Shown: positions 51,875 to 61,628, counted from the first letter of the stretch. The stretch: DNA of 64,000 bases from Mucilaginibacter cryoferens (GCF_014205845.1 NZ_JACHCR010000001.1:620001-684000); one strand, 5' to 3'. Translations and numbers: made by a program. The notes: generated by a model from the letters alone, not told the origin.

Positions 51875-52840
51875 ATGAAAAAGTACACATATACAGATAA
51901 AAAAGATACCCGCTCGGGCTTTGGCGCCGGGTTGCTGGAAGCCGGCAGAAAAAACGACCAGGTGGTTGCACTTTGCGCCGACCTTATTGGTTCGTTAAAA
52001 ATGAATGATTTTATTAAAGAATTCCCTGAGCGTTTTGTACAGGTTGGTATTGCCGAAGCAAACATGATGTGTATTGCCGCAGGTATGACCATTGGTGGTA
52101 AAATACCTTTTACAGGTACTTTTGCCAACTTCTCTACCGGCAGGGTTTATGATCAAATTCGTCAGTCTATAGCTTACTCTAACAAAAACGTGAAGGTTTG
52201 TGCTTCTCACGCGGGCTTAACTTTGGGCGAAGATGGTGCTACACACCAAATTTTAGAAGATATTGGGTTGATGAAAATGCTGCCCGGGATGACTGTGATC
52301 AATCCTTGCGACTATAACCAAACCAAAGCCGCTACTATAGCCATTGCCGAGCATGAAGGTCCGGTTTATTTACGTTTTGGAAGGCCTGTTGTACCAATTT
52401 TTACAGATGCCGATCAAAAATTCGAGATTGGAAAAGCATGGATGGTGAACGAAGGTGCAGATGTTAGTATATTTGCTACCGGTCACCTGGTTTGGGAAGC
52501 TATTTTGGCAGGCGAGAAACTTGCAGAAGAAGGTATTGATGCCGAGATCATTAACATCCACACTATAAAACCATTGGATGCCGAAGCGATATTAAAATCG
52601 GTAGCTAAAACAGGTTGTGTGGTTACTGCCGAAGAGCATAACCGTTTAGGTGGTTTGGGCGATAGCATAGCACAACTGCTTGCTGTTAACAATCCAACCC
52701 CGCAGGAATTTGTGGCGGTAAACGATAGTTTTGGCGAAAGTGGCACACCAGAACAACTGATGACCAAATACGGTTTAGATGCAGCACATATTGTACTGGC
52801 CGTTAAAAAGGTTATTGAAAGAAAAAACAAAAATGCTTAA
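51875..52840 (+). CDS. Transketolase C-terminal subunit
   Basis: 321 residues from the ATG at 51875 (MKKYTYTDKKDTRSGFG). A TTG four codons earlier lies in the repeat and is less likely. Contains the pyrimidine-binding domain (GIAEANMMCIAAGMTIGG with catalytic Glu, ASHAGLTLGEDGATHQ) and the C-terminal domain. Complements the preceding gene to make functional transketolase. Confidence 0.92.
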   Translation: MKKYTYTDKKDTRSGFGAGLLEAGRKNDQVVALCADLIGSLKMNDFIKEFPERFVQVGIAEANMMCIAAGMTIGGKIPFTGTFANFSTGRVYDQIRQSIAYSNKNVKVCASHAGLTLGEDGATHQILEDIGLMKMLPGMTVINPCDYNQTKAATIAIAEHEGPVYLRFGRPVVPIFTDADQKFEIGKAWMVNEGADVSIFATGHLVWEAILAGEKLAEEGIDAEIINIHTIKPLDAEAILKSVAKTGCVVTAEEHNRLGGLGDSIAQLLAVNNPTPQEFVAVNDSFGESGTPEQLMTKYGLDAAHIVLAVKKVIERKNKNA

Positions 52841-52867
52841 TTAGCATTTAACTATAAAAATTATAAA

Positions 52868-53422
52868 ATGTTGGTGCAGGTAGAAGATTCAGAGATTTTA
52901 AGCAAGTTCCAGGACGAGAAAACGCGAAATGAAGCGTTTAACCTGTTGCTTAAAAAATACCAGCAAAAAATTTACTGGCACGTTAGGCGCATGGTTATTG
53001 ATCATGACGATGCGGATGACCTAACTCAGGATGTTTTTGTAAAAGTTTGGAAAAACCTGTTGGGCTTCAGAAATGACGCGCAGCTTTATACCTGGATGTA
53101 CCGCATAGCATCCAACGAATGCATTACTTTTTTGAATAAGAAAAAACAAAAAAATAATGTTTCGTTGGATGATGTTGCTTACGAGCTGGCAGATACGCTG
53201 GCCGATTCGACCTATTTTAATGGCGACGCGGCCCAACGAAAACTACAGGAAGCATTGCTTACCCTGCCCGAAAAACAGAAGCTTGTATTCAATATGAAAT
53301 ATTATGAGGATATGAAGTACGAAGAAATTTCGGCAGTATTAGGTACAAGTGTAGGCGCGCTAAAGGCATCTTTTCACTTGGCAGTCAAGAAGATAGAAGC
53401 CTATTTACTGTCGAAAGATTAA
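52868..53422 (+). CDS. ECF-type RNA polymerase sigma factor
   Basis: 184 residues. Sigma region 2 is DADDLTQDVFVKVWKNL and YTWMYRIASNECITFLNK; region 4 is ALLTLPEKQKLVFNMKYYEDMKYEEISAVLG with the DNA-reading helix SVGALKASFHLAVKKI. No region 3 or 1, so group IV (ECF). It heads a three-gene module with a repeat-bearing membrane protein and a secreted protein. Starts 28 bp after transketolase, so it could be partly read through from it. Confidence 0.93.
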   Translation: MLVQVEDSEILSKFQDEKTRNEAFNLLLKKYQQKIYWHVRRMVIDHDDADDLTQDVFVKVWKNLLGFRNDAQLYTWMYRIASNECITFLNKKKQKNNVSLDDVAYELADTLADSTYFNGDAAQRKLQEALLTLPEKQKLVFNMKYYEDMKYEEISAVLGTSVGALKASFHLAVKKIEAYLLSKD

Positions 53423-53483
53423 ATTCAGAATTAATTCAGATTTGCATTAAACCTTTTAGCACTTTGTTCATCTATAGTTATGT

Positions 53484-54434
53484 ATGAAAAGCGATATGGA
53501 CAATAGGGAATGGCTGGATGACTATAAGTCACTAAAACAGGTTGGCGCAAGCAACCCGTTTATAGTGCCGTCTGGCTATTTCGATGAATTAGCGCAGCAC
53601 ATAACATCACGCATCAGGCTGGAAGAGCTGAAAGGCTCATCAGAAGGGTTTACTATTCCTGAAAATTACTTTGAACAATTAAACAGCAACATACAAAGCC
53701 GCATCAATATTGAAGCAGCTTTAGGTACTGAAGAAACCGGTTTTACTACCCCCGAAAATTTTTTTGACGGGCAGGCAAGCCACATCCAAAGCAGAATTGC
53801 CATTGAGCAATACGTGAATAATGATGCTGAAAGCTTCAGCGTTCCCGAAAATTATTTCGAGGAACTGGATAATAACATCCAAAGCAGGGTGGCTATAGAA
53901 GAATATTTAGATAGCCAGGATGAAGGATTTGCGATACCTGAAAATTACTTTGACGAGTTGGGCGGCAACATCCAAAGCCGTATAGCCGTGGAGGAGCTGA
54001 TGAACAGTGAGGCCGAAAGCTTTACTGTACCAGCCAATTACTTTGAGCAACTGAGCCAGAACATCTTAAATAAAACAGTTAATGAAGTTGCAGAGCCTGA
54101 AGTTGAGGAAACTGATAATGTGATTAGCTTTAAGCAGGCGGTTGATAAACGTAGCGTTGTACGCAAGATGCTGGCCTCCGGCACTTTCAGGTACGCTACC
54201 GCAGCTTGTTTTGCACTTTTAATAAGCATTACTGTTTTGCTTAAAGGATCGGCACCAGATCATAACCACTCATTTTTACATGAGCAGGTATCAACCGTAC
54301 CGGTAGATGAAATAAAAAGCTATCTGGAGTTGCATAGCGACGCGAGCGATACCCGCACGCTGATGGATGCAAACCAGAAAAGCAACAGTTCTAACACAGA
54401 TGAAAATCTGTCGGATTATATAGATGCTAATTAA
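53484..54434 (+). CDS. Membrane protein with six 31-residue repeats, putative anti-sigma
   Basis: 316 residues, not a named family. Six tandem copies of FxxPxNYFexLxxnIQSRIaiEey span residues about 25-205; the DNA period is 93 bp four times and 90 once. A predicted single transmembrane helix (FRYATAACFALLISITVLL) at about 233-251 is followed by a short periplasmic tail rich in Ser, Asp and Asn. One motif of this kind is common in proteins encoded beside Bacteroidota sigma factors, where it may bind the sigma (inference). Here it is multiplied six-fold. The position between sigma and sensor gene suggests an anti-sigma role. Confidence 0.7.
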   Translation: MKSDMDNREWLDDYKSLKQVGASNPFIVPSGYFDELAQHITSRIRLEELKGSSEGFTIPENYFEQLNSNIQSRINIEAALGTEETGFTTPENFFDGQASHIQSRIAIEQYVNNDAESFSVPENYFEELDNNIQSRVAIEEYLDSQDEGFAIPENYFDELGGNIQSRIAVEELMNSEAESFTVPANYFEQLSQNILNKTVNEVAEPEVEETDNVISFKQAVDKRSVVRKMLASGTFRYATAACFALLISITVLLKGSAPDHNHSFLHEQVSTVPVDEIKSYLELHSDASDTRTLMDANQKSNSSNTDENLSDYIDAN

Positions 54435-54446
54435 TAAGGAGTTTTA

Positions 54447-54935
54447 ATGGTTAATTTGGTAAGGCATATTTTTACAGTACTTTTTTTTGTAGCAGCAGGC
54501 TATAACGCTTTTGCACAGGCACCAACCCAACTGGTACCCAGCCAAAGAACTGCACCTGCCAATGCAAGGTTAAAAAAAGGTACGGGTGCCAAACTGGAGG
54601 CAGCCCGTAATAACTACATTAGCCGCCAGCTTGATCTGAGCGACGAGCAAGGGACCAAGTTTTGGCCCTTATACCGCCATTACCAACAAGAACTTACTGC
54701 TGTACGTATCTTAAAACGCTTAAATAATTCCAAAGCAGCCTCTAATGGCACCGAGCAGATAGATAGAGAGATTTACTACGAAAGCCAGCTGGTAGCCATC
54801 CGCAAGCGCTATCGCGATGCCTTTGCCAAAATTCTGCAGCCCGAAAAAGTAAGCATGCTTTACAAAAGCGAACAGGAATTTAACGATGAACTCATTAAAC
54901 GCCTCAGCGAAAGCGGCGAAAGAGCGGGGAATTAG
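54447..54935 (+). CDS. Secreted Spy/CpxP-like protein (sensor of ECF sigma type)
   Basis: 162 residues, signal peptide about 1-24 (AGYNAFAQ), then a helical domain: YISRQLDLSDEQGTKFWPLYRHYQQEL and RKRYRDAFAKILQPEKVSMLYKSEQEFNDELIKRL, a pattern of LTxxQ-like periplasmic sensor proteins annotated as 'sensor of ECF-type sigma factor'. Preceded by a clear Shine-Dalgarno AAGGAG (54437-54442), rare for this phylum and directly after the previous stop. Third gene of the sigma module; likely gates the anti-sigma protein. Confidence 0.72.
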   Translation: MVNLVRHIFTVLFFVAAGYNAFAQAPTQLVPSQRTAPANARLKKGTGAKLEAARNNYISRQLDLSDEQGTKFWPLYRHYQQELTAVRILKRLNNSKAASNGTEQIDREIYYESQLVAIRKRYRDAFAKILQPEKVSMLYKSEQEFNDELIKRLSESGERAGN

Positions 54936-55013
54936 TTTATTGGTTCACCGGTTTATTAGCTTATCGGTGAAATGTTGATGAATCCCGTTGTTTTAATTTT
55001 CACCGTTAAAAAA

Positions 55014-55496
55014 CTACAGTTCCCTGTACATGATATAGGTATCTACCAATCCCAGTTGCTGATGCCTGAATCCCTTAGGTGTTGTGCCTATTATTGAAAA
55101 GCCATTTTTTTGCCAAAGTTTTACCGCTGCTACGTTTGTAGAAACTACGATATTAAATTGTATAGCCAGATATTTTAATTTGATGGCTGTTTCAATAGAG
55201 TGTTGGCAAAGTAGTTTCCCAACACCTTTACCCTGTGCATCCGGGTGAACCATATAGCCGCAATTTGCTATATGGTTTCCCAAATCTATCTGGTTAGGCT
55301 TAAGAAAGTAGGTTCCCAATATCTTTCCATCATCTACCAGCACAAAAGTTTGCATAGAGGGTGCCAACCAATTTTTTCCCAGGTCGGATTTAGGTGTATT
55401 AGGGTCAAAAACATAGGTGTCTCCCGTTTTAATCACGGTTGAAAATATCTCCCAAATAGCATCGTGATCTTGTTCTGAAGCCGCTCTGATTTCCAT
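55014..55496 (-). CDS. GNAT-family N-acetyltransferase
   Basis: 160 residues with the GNAT fold: IRAASEQDHDAIWEIF, the acetyl-CoA loop VHPDAQGKGVGKLLCQHSIE (R/Q-x-x-G-x-G/A) and NVAAVKLWQKNGFSIIGTTPKGF, as in phosphinothricin-type acetyltransferases. Substrate unknown. Divergent from the aminotransferase with a short shared promoter region. Confidence 0.88.
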   Translation of the reverse strand: MEIRAASEQDHDAIWEIFSTVIKTGDTYVFDPNTPKSDLGKNWLAPSMQTFVLVDDGKILGTYFLKPNQIDLGNHIANCGYMVHPDAQGKGVGKLLCQHSIETAIKLKYLAIQFNIVVSTNVAAVKLWQKNGFSIIGTTPKGFRHQQLGLVDTYIMYREL

Positions 55497-55560
55497 TGTT
55501 GTTTAATTTTTCGCCAAGATAGTCATTCTAAAAAACACCTCCATTTACTTTACATTAAAC

Positions 55561-55568
55561 TATCTTTG
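55561..55568 (+). promoter_or_regulatory. Candidate -7 box for the aminotransferase
   Basis: TATCTTTG, 29 bases before the ATG; consensus TAnnTTTG. No perfect -33. Confidence 0.4.
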
Positions 55569-55597
55569 CAGCGTTAACACAAAAATATCTTACTTCT

Positions 55598-56788
55598 ATG
55601 CCCACCCTTCGTCAGCTTTTTTTGGCCAATAACGCGCAGACCACCAATTTCCCTTTGTTACTGGAATTTGAGCGCGCCGAGGGCATTTATATGTACGATG
55701 CAGCGGGACGAGCTTTTATTGACCTCATCTCGGGTATTGGCGTTAGCAGCCTCGGGCACGGTAATCCTTACGTAAAAGAGGCCATTAAACAACAGGTTGA
55801 TAAATACATGCACCTGATGGTGTATGGCGAGTTTGTGCAAACCCCACAGGTGATGTTTGCAGAGAAACTAACATCGTTGTTGCCAGATAACTTACAGTCG
55901 GTATATTTTACCAACTCGGGTGCCGAAGCCGTTGAGGGGGCTTTAAAACTGGCCAAACGCTTTACGGGCAGGCAGCAAATTGTAGCCTGCAATAACTCGT
56001 ACCATGGCAGTACCCACGGGGCCTTAAGCGTTATGGGTAATGAAGAATTTAAGCAGGCTTATCGCCCTTTATTACCGGGCGTTACTTTCATCCGCTTTAA
56101 TGAGGCTGATGACCTGCAACTGATAACCGAAGAAACAGCCTGCGTAATTTTAGAGACCATACAGGGCGAGGCCGGTATCCGTGTACCCCATGTTAGCTAC
56201 ATGCAGGCGCTGCGCAAGCGGTGTGATGACACCGGCACGCTACTGATTTTGGATGAAATACAGGCTGCTTTTGGGCGCACAGGCAAGCTATTTGCTTTTG
56301 AGCACTTTGGTATAGTACCCGATATTTTACTACTGGCCAAGGCTTTGGGCGGCGGTATGCCGATAGGCGCCTTTATTGCCTCCACCCAAATTATGGATGC
56401 ATTAAAGGATAACCCTATACTTGGGCACATCACCACGTTTGGTGGGCACCCGGTATGCTGTGCGGCAGGTTTGGCGGCGCTGGAGGTATTAATTAATGAT
56501 AACCTGGCATCGGGCGTAGCCGAAAAAGAAGCCCTTTTCCGCAAACTGCTGGTTCATCCAGCTATCAAACAAGTACGTGGCAAAGGCCTTATGTTGGCGA
56601 TTGAACTGGAAAACTTCGACCTCAACAAAAAGATAATAGACCGCTGTATAGCAAATGGCGTAATAACCGACTGGTTTTTGCATTGCAGCAATTCCATGCG
56701 ACTGGCCCCTCCCCTCATCATCAACCCAGATGAAATTAAAAAGGCCTGTGCAGTAATCATTGAGGCTATTGATTTTTACACAACCTGA
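55598..56788 (+). CDS. Class-III PLP-dependent aminotransferase
   Basis: 396 residues, similar to acetylornithine/ornithine and 4-aminobutyrate aminotransferases. Key parts: DLISGIGVSSLGHGNPYV, YFTNSGAEAVEGALKLAKRFTGR (phosphate loop), YHGSTHGALSVMG, LILDEIQAAFGRTGKLFAFEH and the PLP lysine in DILLLAKALGGGMPIGAF (near residue 248). Stands alone, so ArgD or another role cannot be assigned. Confidence 0.9.
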   Translation: MPTLRQLFLANNAQTTNFPLLLEFERAEGIYMYDAAGRAFIDLISGIGVSSLGHGNPYVKEAIKQQVDKYMHLMVYGEFVQTPQVMFAEKLTSLLPDNLQSVYFTNSGAEAVEGALKLAKRFTGRQQIVACNNSYHGSTHGALSVMGNEEFKQAYRPLLPGVTFIRFNEADDLQLITEETACVILETIQGEAGIRVPHVSYMQALRKRCDDTGTLLILDEIQAAFGRTGKLFAFEHFGIVPDILLLAKALGGGMPIGAFIASTQIMDALKDNPILGHITTFGGHPVCCAAGLAALEVLINDNLASGVAEKEALFRKLLVHPAIKQVRGKGLMLAIELENFDLNKKIIDRCIANGVITDWFLHCSNSMRLAPPLIINPDEIKKACAVIIEAIDFYTT

Positions 56789-57342
56789 TATATCAAAACA
56801 GGCCTTAAGTATTTAACTAACCTACCGATAGCATCAACACAAAAGTTACCGGCTTTTTTGTTATATTTGAAATGATACGATTATCCCAAATATCGTAGCA
56901 CGAATCTGCTTCTGATCCTTAAAGCAAAACCCTTTAAAAATCATCAAGTATTAATTATTGACATTTAGCAATCTGCCAGGGAAGAAGCAATTGAGTAACT
57001 ATCAATACATAATATATTTCGCATAGTACAACAACGGTATTTGGCAGGTATTGCAACGGAAGAACTTGGTAAAACCCCTTAGATTAAGCAAAGGGATAAA
57101 TTATCCTGTACTCTCTTTAGTAACTTTTACGCTACCATATTAAATAATATCTCATAAATTTTAGTTCTAGTTAAATTGGTATGATTTATGCATTTATCAA
57201 ATAACTACGGAAAAATGCGCTTCCTAAACTTCTATTTTGAGAATTAAGCACACAAATGCACTTTTTTATAGTCATCCGTTAAACAATGAGCCAAAAGCAG
57301 CTGTTTAATTTTATACTATAGTTTTAACATTTCTATCTAAAC
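56789..57342. other. Long gap upstream of the GT4 fusion gene
   Basis: 554 bp, AT-rich, no ORF, no recognised repeat family and no clear hairpin terminator. It likely carries regulatory DNA for the glycan module, but no consensus box stands out. Confidence 0.4.
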
Positions 57343-59619
57343 ATGAAAATAGCCTATATATCCACCTACCCTCCGCGCGAGTGCGGCCTGGCAACATTTA
57401 ACCACAATTTGATGCATGCTATAAGTGCCAATTACCCCGAAAGGAAATCATTATTACAAGGCGGCTTTGTTGTTGCCCTTAATGATTCTGAAAACGTGCA
57501 GGAATATGAATACCCAGAGGAGGTAAAATATGTTATTCGCCAAAATCATCAGAAAGATTATATCCGTGCGGCCAACTACATCAATACAAGCAACGCAGAT
57601 GTTTGCATTATGGAGCATGAGTTTGGCATTTATGGCGGCGAAAGCGGCATCTATATTTTGCCACTGATAAACAGGCTTGAAAAACCTTTAATATCTATAC
57701 TGCATACCATACTTAAAGATCCCAGCTATGTACAGCGCATTATCATCCGCGAAATTGCCGAGCAATCGTCTAAAATTATTGTGATGAGCCAGCGGGCTGT
57801 TGAATTTTTGACTACCATTTACGAGATCCCTGCCGATAAGATTCAGATAATTGAGCATGGCGTACCAGATGTGGAAGCCCCTGAAGAAAATCCGGTTAAA
57901 AACCTTTCGGCCTTTAAAAACAAAAGGGTGATGCTTACATTTGGTTTATTAAGCCGCAACAAAGGCCTGGAAACCGTAGTTAAGGCATTACCAAAAATTG
58001 TTGAGAACCATCCCGATGTAATGTATGTAATATTGGGTAACACCCATCCCGGCGTTATCAAAAACTCTGGTGAGGAATACCGCGATCATCTGAAATCATT
58101 GGCAGCCCAGTTGGGCGTATCCAAAAATCTGGCGTTCATCAATAAATTTGTAACTGAGGAAGAACTGGTAAATTACCTTACCGCCTGTGAAATTTATGTA
58201 ACTCCGTATCTTAACGAGGCGCAAATTACCAGCGGTACGCTATCTTATGCTGTAGGTGCAGGCGCTGCCGTAGTATCAACCCCATACTGGCATGCTACCG
58301 AGCTTTTGGCCGATGGAAGGGGTCGCCTGTTCGACTTTAAAAACGCAGATGCGCTGGCCGATGTTATTGTTGAACTGCTTGAGCAGGACCGCGTTTTACA
58401 GGAACTAAAAGACAACGCCTACCAATACGGCCTGCACCTGCGCTGGCCGGTTACAGGCGCCGAGTTTATTAAAGTTGCCCAGGAAGCGATGTCTCGCTTC
58501 GACTTTAGCGACAAGATACTAAAAAACAGCATTGTAGATCCCGAAATATTACCCAAATTCAGTCTTACCCACGTATTGCGTTTAACTGATGATACCGGCA
58601 TAGTACAGCATGCCAAATATGGCATCCCCAATTTAAAAGAAGGCTATTGTTTAGATGATAACGCCCGTGCGCTTATTATGGCACTGATGGCCTATCAGCG
58701 TAGCGGAAGCAAAGAGGCATTTGAGTTGCTGCCCATCTATTTAAGCTATATTCATTATATGCAAACGGATGATGGTAACTTTCGCAATTTCCTGAGTTTC
58801 GACAGGCGTTATCTTGATGAAGTTGGTTCTGAAGATTCTTTTGGCCGTACCATCTGGTCGTTAGGGCATTTGATAGGTTGTGCTGCCAGCAACTCTTACA
58901 GGGAGTTTGCTTTGGAGATTTTCCATAAATCGGTACCGCATTTTGCAGCCTTGAAACACTTAAGAGGAATAGGCAATACCATTATCGGTATCAGCCTTTA
59001 TTTACAGGCTATACCTGCAGATGAGGGGATGATTGGGATTCTAAATGACCTGACCCAACCGCTGATAAACGCTTTTGAAAAAAACCAATCTGACGACTGG
59101 CAATGGTTTGAAGAAAAAATGACCTACGATAATGCTATACTCCCGTTGGCACTGCTACACTCCTGCGAAATTACCGGGAACGAGGATGCCAAAAGAATAG
59201 CTTTGGCCAGTATGGCTTTTTTAGATAACCTTACTTTATCAAACGGCTACTTAAGCCCTGTTGGTAACGATGGCTGGTATTATCGCGGCGGCACCTTCCC
59301 TACCTTCGACCAACAGGCTATTGAAACCATGGCTATGGTGCTGATGCATTTTCAGGCGTACCAGATATTCAGGATACCGCAATATATAGAGAAAATGTTT
59401 TTGAGTTATAAATGGTTCCTGGGCGAAAACACGCTACGCGCGCCTTTGTATGACCACGAAACCAAGGGCTGTTGCGATGGCTTACTGCCAAATGGCATAA
59501 ACCGTAATCAGGGGGCCGAAAGTACCCTGGCGTACCTTATATCGCACCTCACTGTACTAAAAGCCTTTGAGTTGGAGTACGAATACAACAAATACGGACA
59601 AAAACTGGAGATCTGCTAA
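57343..59619 (+). CDS. GT4 glycosyltransferase fused to an (alpha/alpha)-barrel-like domain
   Basis: 758 residues. Residues 1-about 375 are a GT-B glycosyltransferase of family 4 (KIAYISTYPPRECGLATFNH start; LTFGLLSRNKGLETVVKAL). The EX7E motif is irregular: Glu292 in NEAQITSGTL has Leu300 where the second Glu is expected. Residues about 400-758 form an all-helical domain (GYCLDDNARALIMALMAYQRSG; WSLGHLIGC; CCDGLLPNGINRNQGAESTLAYL) like a six-hairpin glycosidase. The second GT4 starts right at its stop. Probable role: assembly or trimming of a mannose-containing glycan (inference from family plus GH130). Confidence 0.82.
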   Translation: MKIAYISTYPPRECGLATFNHNLMHAISANYPERKSLLQGGFVVALNDSENVQEYEYPEEVKYVIRQNHQKDYIRAANYINTSNADVCIMEHEFGIYGGESGIYILPLINRLEKPLISILHTILKDPSYVQRIIIREIAEQSSKIIVMSQRAVEFLTTIYEIPADKIQIIEHGVPDVEAPEENPVKNLSAFKNKRVMLTFGLLSRNKGLETVVKALPKIVENHPDVMYVILGNTHPGVIKNSGEEYRDHLKSLAAQLGVSKNLAFINKFVTEEELVNYLTACEIYVTPYLNEAQITSGTLSYAVGAGAAVVSTPYWHATELLADGRGRLFDFKNADALADVIVELLEQDRVLQELKDNAYQYGLHLRWPVTGAEFIKVAQEAMSRFDFSDKILKNSIVDPEILPKFSLTHVLRLTDDTGIVQHAKYGIPNLKEGYCLDDNARALIMALMAYQRSGSKEAFELLPIYLSYIHYMQTDDGNFRNFLSFDRRYLDEVGSEDSFGRTIWSLGHLIGCAASNSYREFALEIFHKSVPHFAALKHLRGIGNTIIGISLYLQAIPADEGMIGILNDLTQPLINAFEKNQSDDWQWFEEKMTYDNAILPLALLHSCEITGNEDAKRIALASMAFLDNLTLSNGYLSPVGNDGWYYRGGTFPTFDQQAIETMAMVLMHFQAYQIFRIPQYIEKMFLSYKWFLGENTLRAPLYDHETKGCCDGLLPNGINRNQGAESTLAYLISHLTVLKAFELEYEYNKYGQKLEIC

Positions 59620-60639
59620 ATGAAAGTAGCCGTTTTAGCCCCTGTAGCCTGGCGCACACCGCCCAGGCACTACGGTCCGTGGGAACAAGTTGCATCAAAT
59701 ATAGCAGAGGGCCTGGTAAAACTTGGAATAGAAGTTACGCTTTTTGCTACCGGCGACTCGCTTACCGGTGGTAAATTGGATGCCGTTTGCGCTACCGGTT
59801 ACGAAGAAGACCGCAGCCAGGATGCCAAGGTTTTGGAGTGCCTCCATATCAGCAACCTGATGGAAAAGGCTGCCGAATTTGATATTATCCATAATAACTT
59901 TGATTTTTTACCACTCACGTATTCGGGGTTGATCAAAACACCTGTTATTACCACCATACATGGTTTTTCATCTCCGAGGATAATTCCGGTTTATAAAAAA
60001 TATAATGATATCGGGCATTATGTATCCATCAGTAATTCGGACCGAAGCCCCGAGCTTAATTATTTAGCTACGGTTTACAACGGCTTAGATACCCGCGACT
60101 TTCAGTTTTATGAAGAGCCGGAAGACTACCTGCTCTATTTCGGCCGTATTCACCCCCATAAAGGAACTGCCGAAGCCATTGAAATAGCCAGAAAAAGCAA
60201 ACGAAAGCTATTGATAGCAGGTATTATACAGGATGAAAATTACTACCGGGAAAAGGTTGAACCTTTTTTATCAGACCAGGTGCAATACATTGGCAATGCC
60301 GGGCCTGATAAAAGAAAGGAGTTGCTGGGGAAGGCAACTGCCCTATTGCACCCGATTAGCTTTAACGAACCCTTTGGTATGAGCGTGGCCGAAGCAATGC
60401 TTTGCGGCACCCCCGTTATTGCCTTTAACAAAGGTTCGATGCCAGAACTGATCAAAGATGCCCAAACAGGCTTTTTAGTTGATAATGTTGATGAAGCAGC
60501 AGATGCCGTAAGCTGGCTAAACCAGATAGCCCGCATTGATTGCCATGAATGGGCAAGTACTCAATTTTCAAGCGATAAAATGGTGGCAGATTATTTGGGA
60601 TTGTATGAGCGGATTTTGAGTGGAAAGCTGAAGAGGTAA
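59620..60639 (+). CDS. GT4 glycosyltransferase
   Basis: 339 residues, starting one base after the preceding stop (TAAATGA). GT-B fold: HYGPWEQVASNIAEGLVKLG, YFGRIHPHKGTAEAIEIA and the C-terminal EX7E motif intact (Glu250 and Glu258 in NEPFGMSVAEAM). Donor is likely a nucleotide or phosphate sugar; acceptor unknown. Co-expressed with the fusion protein. Confidence 0.9.
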   Translation: MKVAVLAPVAWRTPPRHYGPWEQVASNIAEGLVKLGIEVTLFATGDSLTGGKLDAVCATGYEEDRSQDAKVLECLHISNLMEKAAEFDIIHNNFDFLPLTYSGLIKTPVITTIHGFSSPRIIPVYKKYNDIGHYVSISNSDRSPELNYLATVYNGLDTRDFQFYEEPEDYLLYFGRIHPHKGTAEAIEIARKSKRKLLIAGIIQDENYYREKVEPFLSDQVQYIGNAGPDKRKELLGKATALLHPISFNEPFGMSVAEAMLCGTPVIAFNKGSMPELIKDAQTGFLVDNVDEAADAVSWLNQIARIDCHEWASTQFSSDKMVADYLGLYERILSGKLKR

Positions 60640-60707
60640 AACTTAAAATTTTTAAGGTTGAAACCATACTGGCCGCCAACTGGTCGAAGTGGCATTACCT
60701 TCATTAT

Positions 60708-61568
60708 TTAATCAAAAAACTCTTTAAAAGAGTCAATCGTAACCTTTTCGTCGGCCGATTGCATATAATATGCCGGCACGGTATTATACAATGACGCCCA
60801 ACCGGTAAAAGTGCTTGGCGGACCAAACATATAATCGCATTGAGCCAATAAGTAAAGATCGACAATGGCCGGGCGCTCTTCTATCAAGGTGCTAAAATCC
60901 ACAAACTCGTCTTTATTCAGTGGCTCTTGCGAGCAAATGATAAAAACACATTGCCTGCCTTCAAAAAGCTGTTCAACCTGGCGCATTTTATTTTTGTACA
61001 CGCTATTATCATAATACCATTTACCTCCGTTAAAATCAATATAATCGCCGCGCCTGATGTGTACACCAATAATGATATCGCCCGTACTTCGGGCTAATTC
61101 TACGCATATCTTTACTGCGCTCTTAAATTCGTTCTTAGGCGAAAACAGATTTCTAACTTGTGGCAGGTATTTTTTTAAGTTGGCATAATCGCGGTAAACC
61201 CATCCCTGGGGTATAAGCACTTGCTGTTGCGCCAGTTTCACAAACTCGGGCAAATTCATATCGTACTGGGCCAATTGCAAATCGTACCCGGGGATGGAGT
61301 GAAAAATAATGCCTGGAAGCTTGATCTTTAATTTTAAGGTTACCACATGCAACTTATTTAAAATTTTACTTATTGCGCTTTGCCTTATACCCCTCCGGGC
61401 AATGGTTACGTTAAGCTTATCATCGCCTACAGGCGCAAACAGATCATGAAATTCGGGAAAACAGGTTATCAGCAGCGAATAGTTATATGCCTTGCCATTT
61501 GCAATAAAATACGAGAAGAAATGAAGCCTGTTGGCCAACTGCCCACTAACCTGCTTAATAACAATCAC
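60708..61568 (-). CDS. Fucosyltransferase-like protein (GT11 type)
   Basis: 286 residues from a GTG start. Motifs resemble alpha-1,2-fucosyltransferases: GQLANRLHFFSYF at the N-terminus, IIIGVHIRRGDYIDF in the middle (HxRRGDY binds GDP-fucose in GT11 and the related O-fucosyltransferases) and AQCDYMFGPPSTFTGWASLY near the end. The family label is tentative, since the last motif differs from the common SNSSFSWW. Converges with the GT4 gene. Confidence 0.68.
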   Translation of the reverse strand: MIVIKQVSGQLANRLHFFSYFIANGKAYNYSLLITCFPEFHDLFAPVGDDKLNVTIARRGIRQSAISKILNKLHVVTLKLKIKLPGIIFHSIPGYDLQLAQYDMNLPEFVKLAQQQVLIPQGWVYRDYANLKKYLPQVRNLFSPKNEFKSAVKICVELARSTGDIIIGVHIRRGDYIDFNGGKWYYDNSVYKNKMRQVEQLFEGRQCVFIICSQEPLNKDEFVDFSTLIEERPAIVDLYLLAQCDYMFGPPSTFTGWASLYNTVPAYYMQSADEKVTIDSFKEFFD

Positions 61569-61628
61569 TTAATATCCCTTTATAATAAATAACCAAATTA
61601 GCACTATTTAAGCTAATACAAAAAGAGT

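Noticed and set aside
53650..54060. Regular 93-bp DNA repeats as a CRISPR or mobile repeat
   Set aside because: They are in-frame coding repeats of a 31-residue protein motif with neutral divergence between copies.
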